From assembly GCF_000619905.2 (NCBI RefSeq), contig NZ_CP012371.1, positions 1,488,001 through 1,552,000 of the forward strand: a DNA stretch of 64,000 bases, written 5' to 3'. How positions within the stretch are numbered: the stretch's first letter is position 1; each line of letters begins with the position of its first letter. This stretch comes from Nitrosospira briensis C-128. GTDB taxonomy: Bacteria; Pseudomonadota; Gammaproteobacteria; Burkholderiales; Nitrosomonadaceae. Below, piece by piece: positions 62,523 through 64,000 of the stretch. The translations under genes and the position numbers were made by a program. The notes below the pieces were generated by a model. That model did no database searches. It saw nothing but the letters and a program-made list of their open reading frames with translations, and was not told the DNA's origin.

Positions 62523-63470
62523 ATGAGCGATGCACCTCATGCTGAATTAATGCGCTCTCTGGCGGGCGAACACCATGTCCTTGCCGGCTTGATTGGGACA
62601 GCTCCGGTTCATTACGTCGATTTACCTGTTCACAGGAACATAGGTGACCTGCTGATCATGCTGGGCACGCTCCGCTTCTTCGCGCTCCATGAGTTGAAGA
62701 TAAACCTCAAGGCGGCGTATTTTACCTACCGCCCAAGCTGGGCAAGAGCCGGGGATGTGATCGTATTCCAGGGCGGCGGTAATCTTGGCGATCTTTACGC
62801 AGGACCGCAGCAGATGCGCCAACATGTGGTGGAGAAGCTACCGGGGAACAGGATAATTATCTTCCCTCAGACCATTCACTTCCGTTCCCCGGATGCGTAT
62901 GCGCAATGCTGCAGGATTTTTGCAAAGCACCCCGATCTCCATATTTGTGTCAGGGACCATAAGTCATTTGAACTGGCGGTCCCCATGTCGCGGCATGTTT
63001 ATCTTCTCCCGGATATGGCGCACCAGTTATGGCCGATACAACAAGCCCGGCATTGCGAGGGCCATCGTCTCGCGCTATTGAGAGCTGATGCCGAGTCCGC
63101 AGGGAGCGAGGTTATCGATTTTGATATGCGTGCCGACTGGCGGGAGTTGGTCAGGCATAAAAATACCTGGATTCGGATGATGCGGGGAGTGCTGGCTGCC
63201 TTGCACCGGGTGCACCTCGACTCGGGTATCCTGTCCCTTGAGATGGACTTGTGGATCAAATACGCAACGAAGCTGGTTGGCGAGGCGATCGATCTTTTCA
63301 GCAGATTCGAGGTAGTTACGACTGACCGGTTGCATGCCCACATCTTGTCTTGTCTGATGGGGATTCCGAATACGGTCTTGAATAATTCTTATGGCAAGAA
63401 TTATTCTTATATCACTGCGTGGACCGGGTCGAGCAGTATCGTGGATTACCAAGCGAAAAGCGTTGAATAA
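62523..63470 (+). CDS. Polysaccharide pyruvyl transferase family protein
   Basis: These enzymes add pyruvate ketals to sugars of exopolysaccharides. The 315-residue protein has the family pattern VHYVDLPVHRNIGDLLIMLGT near residue 29, FQGGGNLGDLY (about 82-92), an IIFPQTIHF strand, and the C-terminal TTDRLHAHILSCLMGIPNTVL, where Arg-Leu-His is conserved. The start has no strong ribosome-binding site; a GGAGGG lies 27 bases upstream. It is preceded by a transposase remnant and followed by a second plus-strand gene. The link to EPS synthesis fits EpsA and the PEP-CTERM protein nearby. Confidence 0.85.
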   Translation: MSDAPHAELMRSLAGEHHVLAGLIGTAPVHYVDLPVHRNIGDLLIMLGTLRFFALHELKINLKAAYFTYRPSWARAGDVIVFQGGGNLGDLYAGPQQMRQHVVEKLPGNRIIIFPQTIHFRSPDAYAQCCRIFAKHPDLHICVRDHKSFELAVPMSRHVYLLPDMAHQLWPIQQARHCEGHRLALLRADAESAGSEVIDFDMRADWRELVRHKNTWIRMMRGVLAALHRVHLDSGILSLEMDLWIKYATKLVGEAIDLFSRFEVVTTDRLHAHILSCLMGIPNTVLNNSYGKNYSYITAWTGSSSIVDYQAKSVE

Positions 63471-63596
63471 AATCGAAGAATAATCCTCCTTCGGAAGAGG
63501 AATGACGGCAAGCCGTCAGGAGAGTGAGCTGTCTCATCCAACTTCACGATGCTTGCGTGCGTCCGCTCAATTCTCTTGGTAACAACCCCTATTATT

Positions 63597-64000
63597 ATGC
63601 CCAAGCCAAAATTGCGTGATCAGATAGCTCGTTTTCTCGACATCCCCGTTCATATGCCAGGGGTTATAAAGCACGGTAATGATTTATGCACCAGGATCGA
63701 CGGTAATTTTCTGCATATCCGAAGTAAACGCACGAAACTTGTTCTATCCCCGGAGGCACTGGGTACTGCTTTCCTGCTGCCTACTGTCGCGATGGGCAGA
63801 CGTCTTGTCGGGGAATCGTGCGATCCGGTATGGCTGGAGAACACGCAACGCATACTTGATCAGGTAAATGCGTGGTGGGATTATGGGGCAGTTCAGCCTG
63901 ACTTTGCACCCGGTAATCCTGGTCGGCCAAACCAAGGTGTCGGGCTGGCGTTTAGCTTAGGAGTTGATTCATTTTATTCCTGCTTTTTTGCCGATCCAGC
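63597..64000 (+). CDS. Start of a gene with PP-loop-like motif, cut by the window edge
   Basis: An open frame from ATG 63597 (MPKPKLRDQIARFL) runs to the end of the window, 134 codons without a stop. It is preceded by a pyruvyl transferase gene and would be the next member of that cluster. Near the edge it reads GLAFSLGVDSFYSCFF, which resembles the SGGxDS PP-loop of ATP-pyrophosphatases with one Gly replaced by Leu. An upstream in-frame ATG at 63549 is possible. Identity and full length cannot be known from here; the ORF is real by length and context. Confidence 0.6.
   Translation, partial: MPKPKLRDQIARFLDIPVHMPGVIKHGNDLCTRIDGNFLHIRSKRTKLVLSPEALGTAFLLPTVAMGRRLVGESCDPVWLENTQRILDQVNAWWDYGAVQPDFAPGNPGRPNQGVGLAFSLGVDSFYSCFFADP

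Overview
The window looks like chromosomal DNA of a betaproteobacterium. The xerC-hslVU order, the DksA type, a hopanoid cluster, an EpsA-type regulator with a PEP-CTERM protein, and TpsA/TpsB plus type II secretion genes fit the Nitrosomonadales, with a Nitrosospira-like ammonia oxidiser as my best guess. That placement is inference, because no marker gene in the window proves it. There are no rRNA, tRNA or CRISPR features that I can see.

Layout. 1-4.3 kb (+): end of xerC, hslV, hslU and a RhlE-type RNA helicase. 4.4-6.3 kb (-): a BaiN-family flavoprotein and a methyltransferase. 6.3-9.6 kb: a minus-strand RiPP-like operon (two small exported EF-hand proteins with EGxCG motifs, a DUF692/MNIO enzyme, its DUF2063 partner) enclosed by two inverted copies of a 161-bp MITE-like element. 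9.9-10.4 kb (+): dksA and its terminator. 10.5-21.9 kb (-): pnp, rpsO, then hopanoid and lipid-trafficking genes (hpnG, shc, mlaA, hpnN, hpnM, hpnH). 22.4-26.4 kb (-): a general porin and trpC-trpD-trpG. 26.9-32.2 kb (-): a TonB-type energy module (an ExbB fused to extracytoplasmic DUF2341/LamG-like domains, ExbD, TonB) with a dedicated outer-membrane porin and a coiled-coil periplasmic protein. 32.5-36.0 kb (+): a PhoX-type Tat-exported phosphatase and a glycerophosphodiester phosphodiesterase. 36.1-48.0 kb (-): a 3402-residue two-partner-secretion exoprotein and its TpsB transporter. 48.1-52.0 kb (-): an exported protein of unknown function, a PEP-CTERM protein and EpsA. 52.3-61.9 kb (-): a tightly overlapping type II secretion/type IV pilus-like operon whose secretin carries a C-terminal cohesin-like domain. 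62.2-64.0 kb: a transposase remnant, a polysaccharide pyruvyl transferase and the start of a PP-loop-like gene.

The main theme is the cell envelope: hopanoid synthesis and transport, outer-membrane lipid asymmetry, porins, TonB energisation, two secretion machines, a surface exoprotein and an exopolysaccharide/PEP-CTERM link. The parts most worth follow-up are the EF-hand/EGxCG RiPP operon between inverted mobile elements (6.3-9.6 kb), the DUF2341-LamG-ExbB/ExbD/TonB/porin operon (26.9-32.2 kb), and a second small mobile element (2645-2736 and 49697-49860) whose CTAG end coincides with the stop codons of two unrelated genes.
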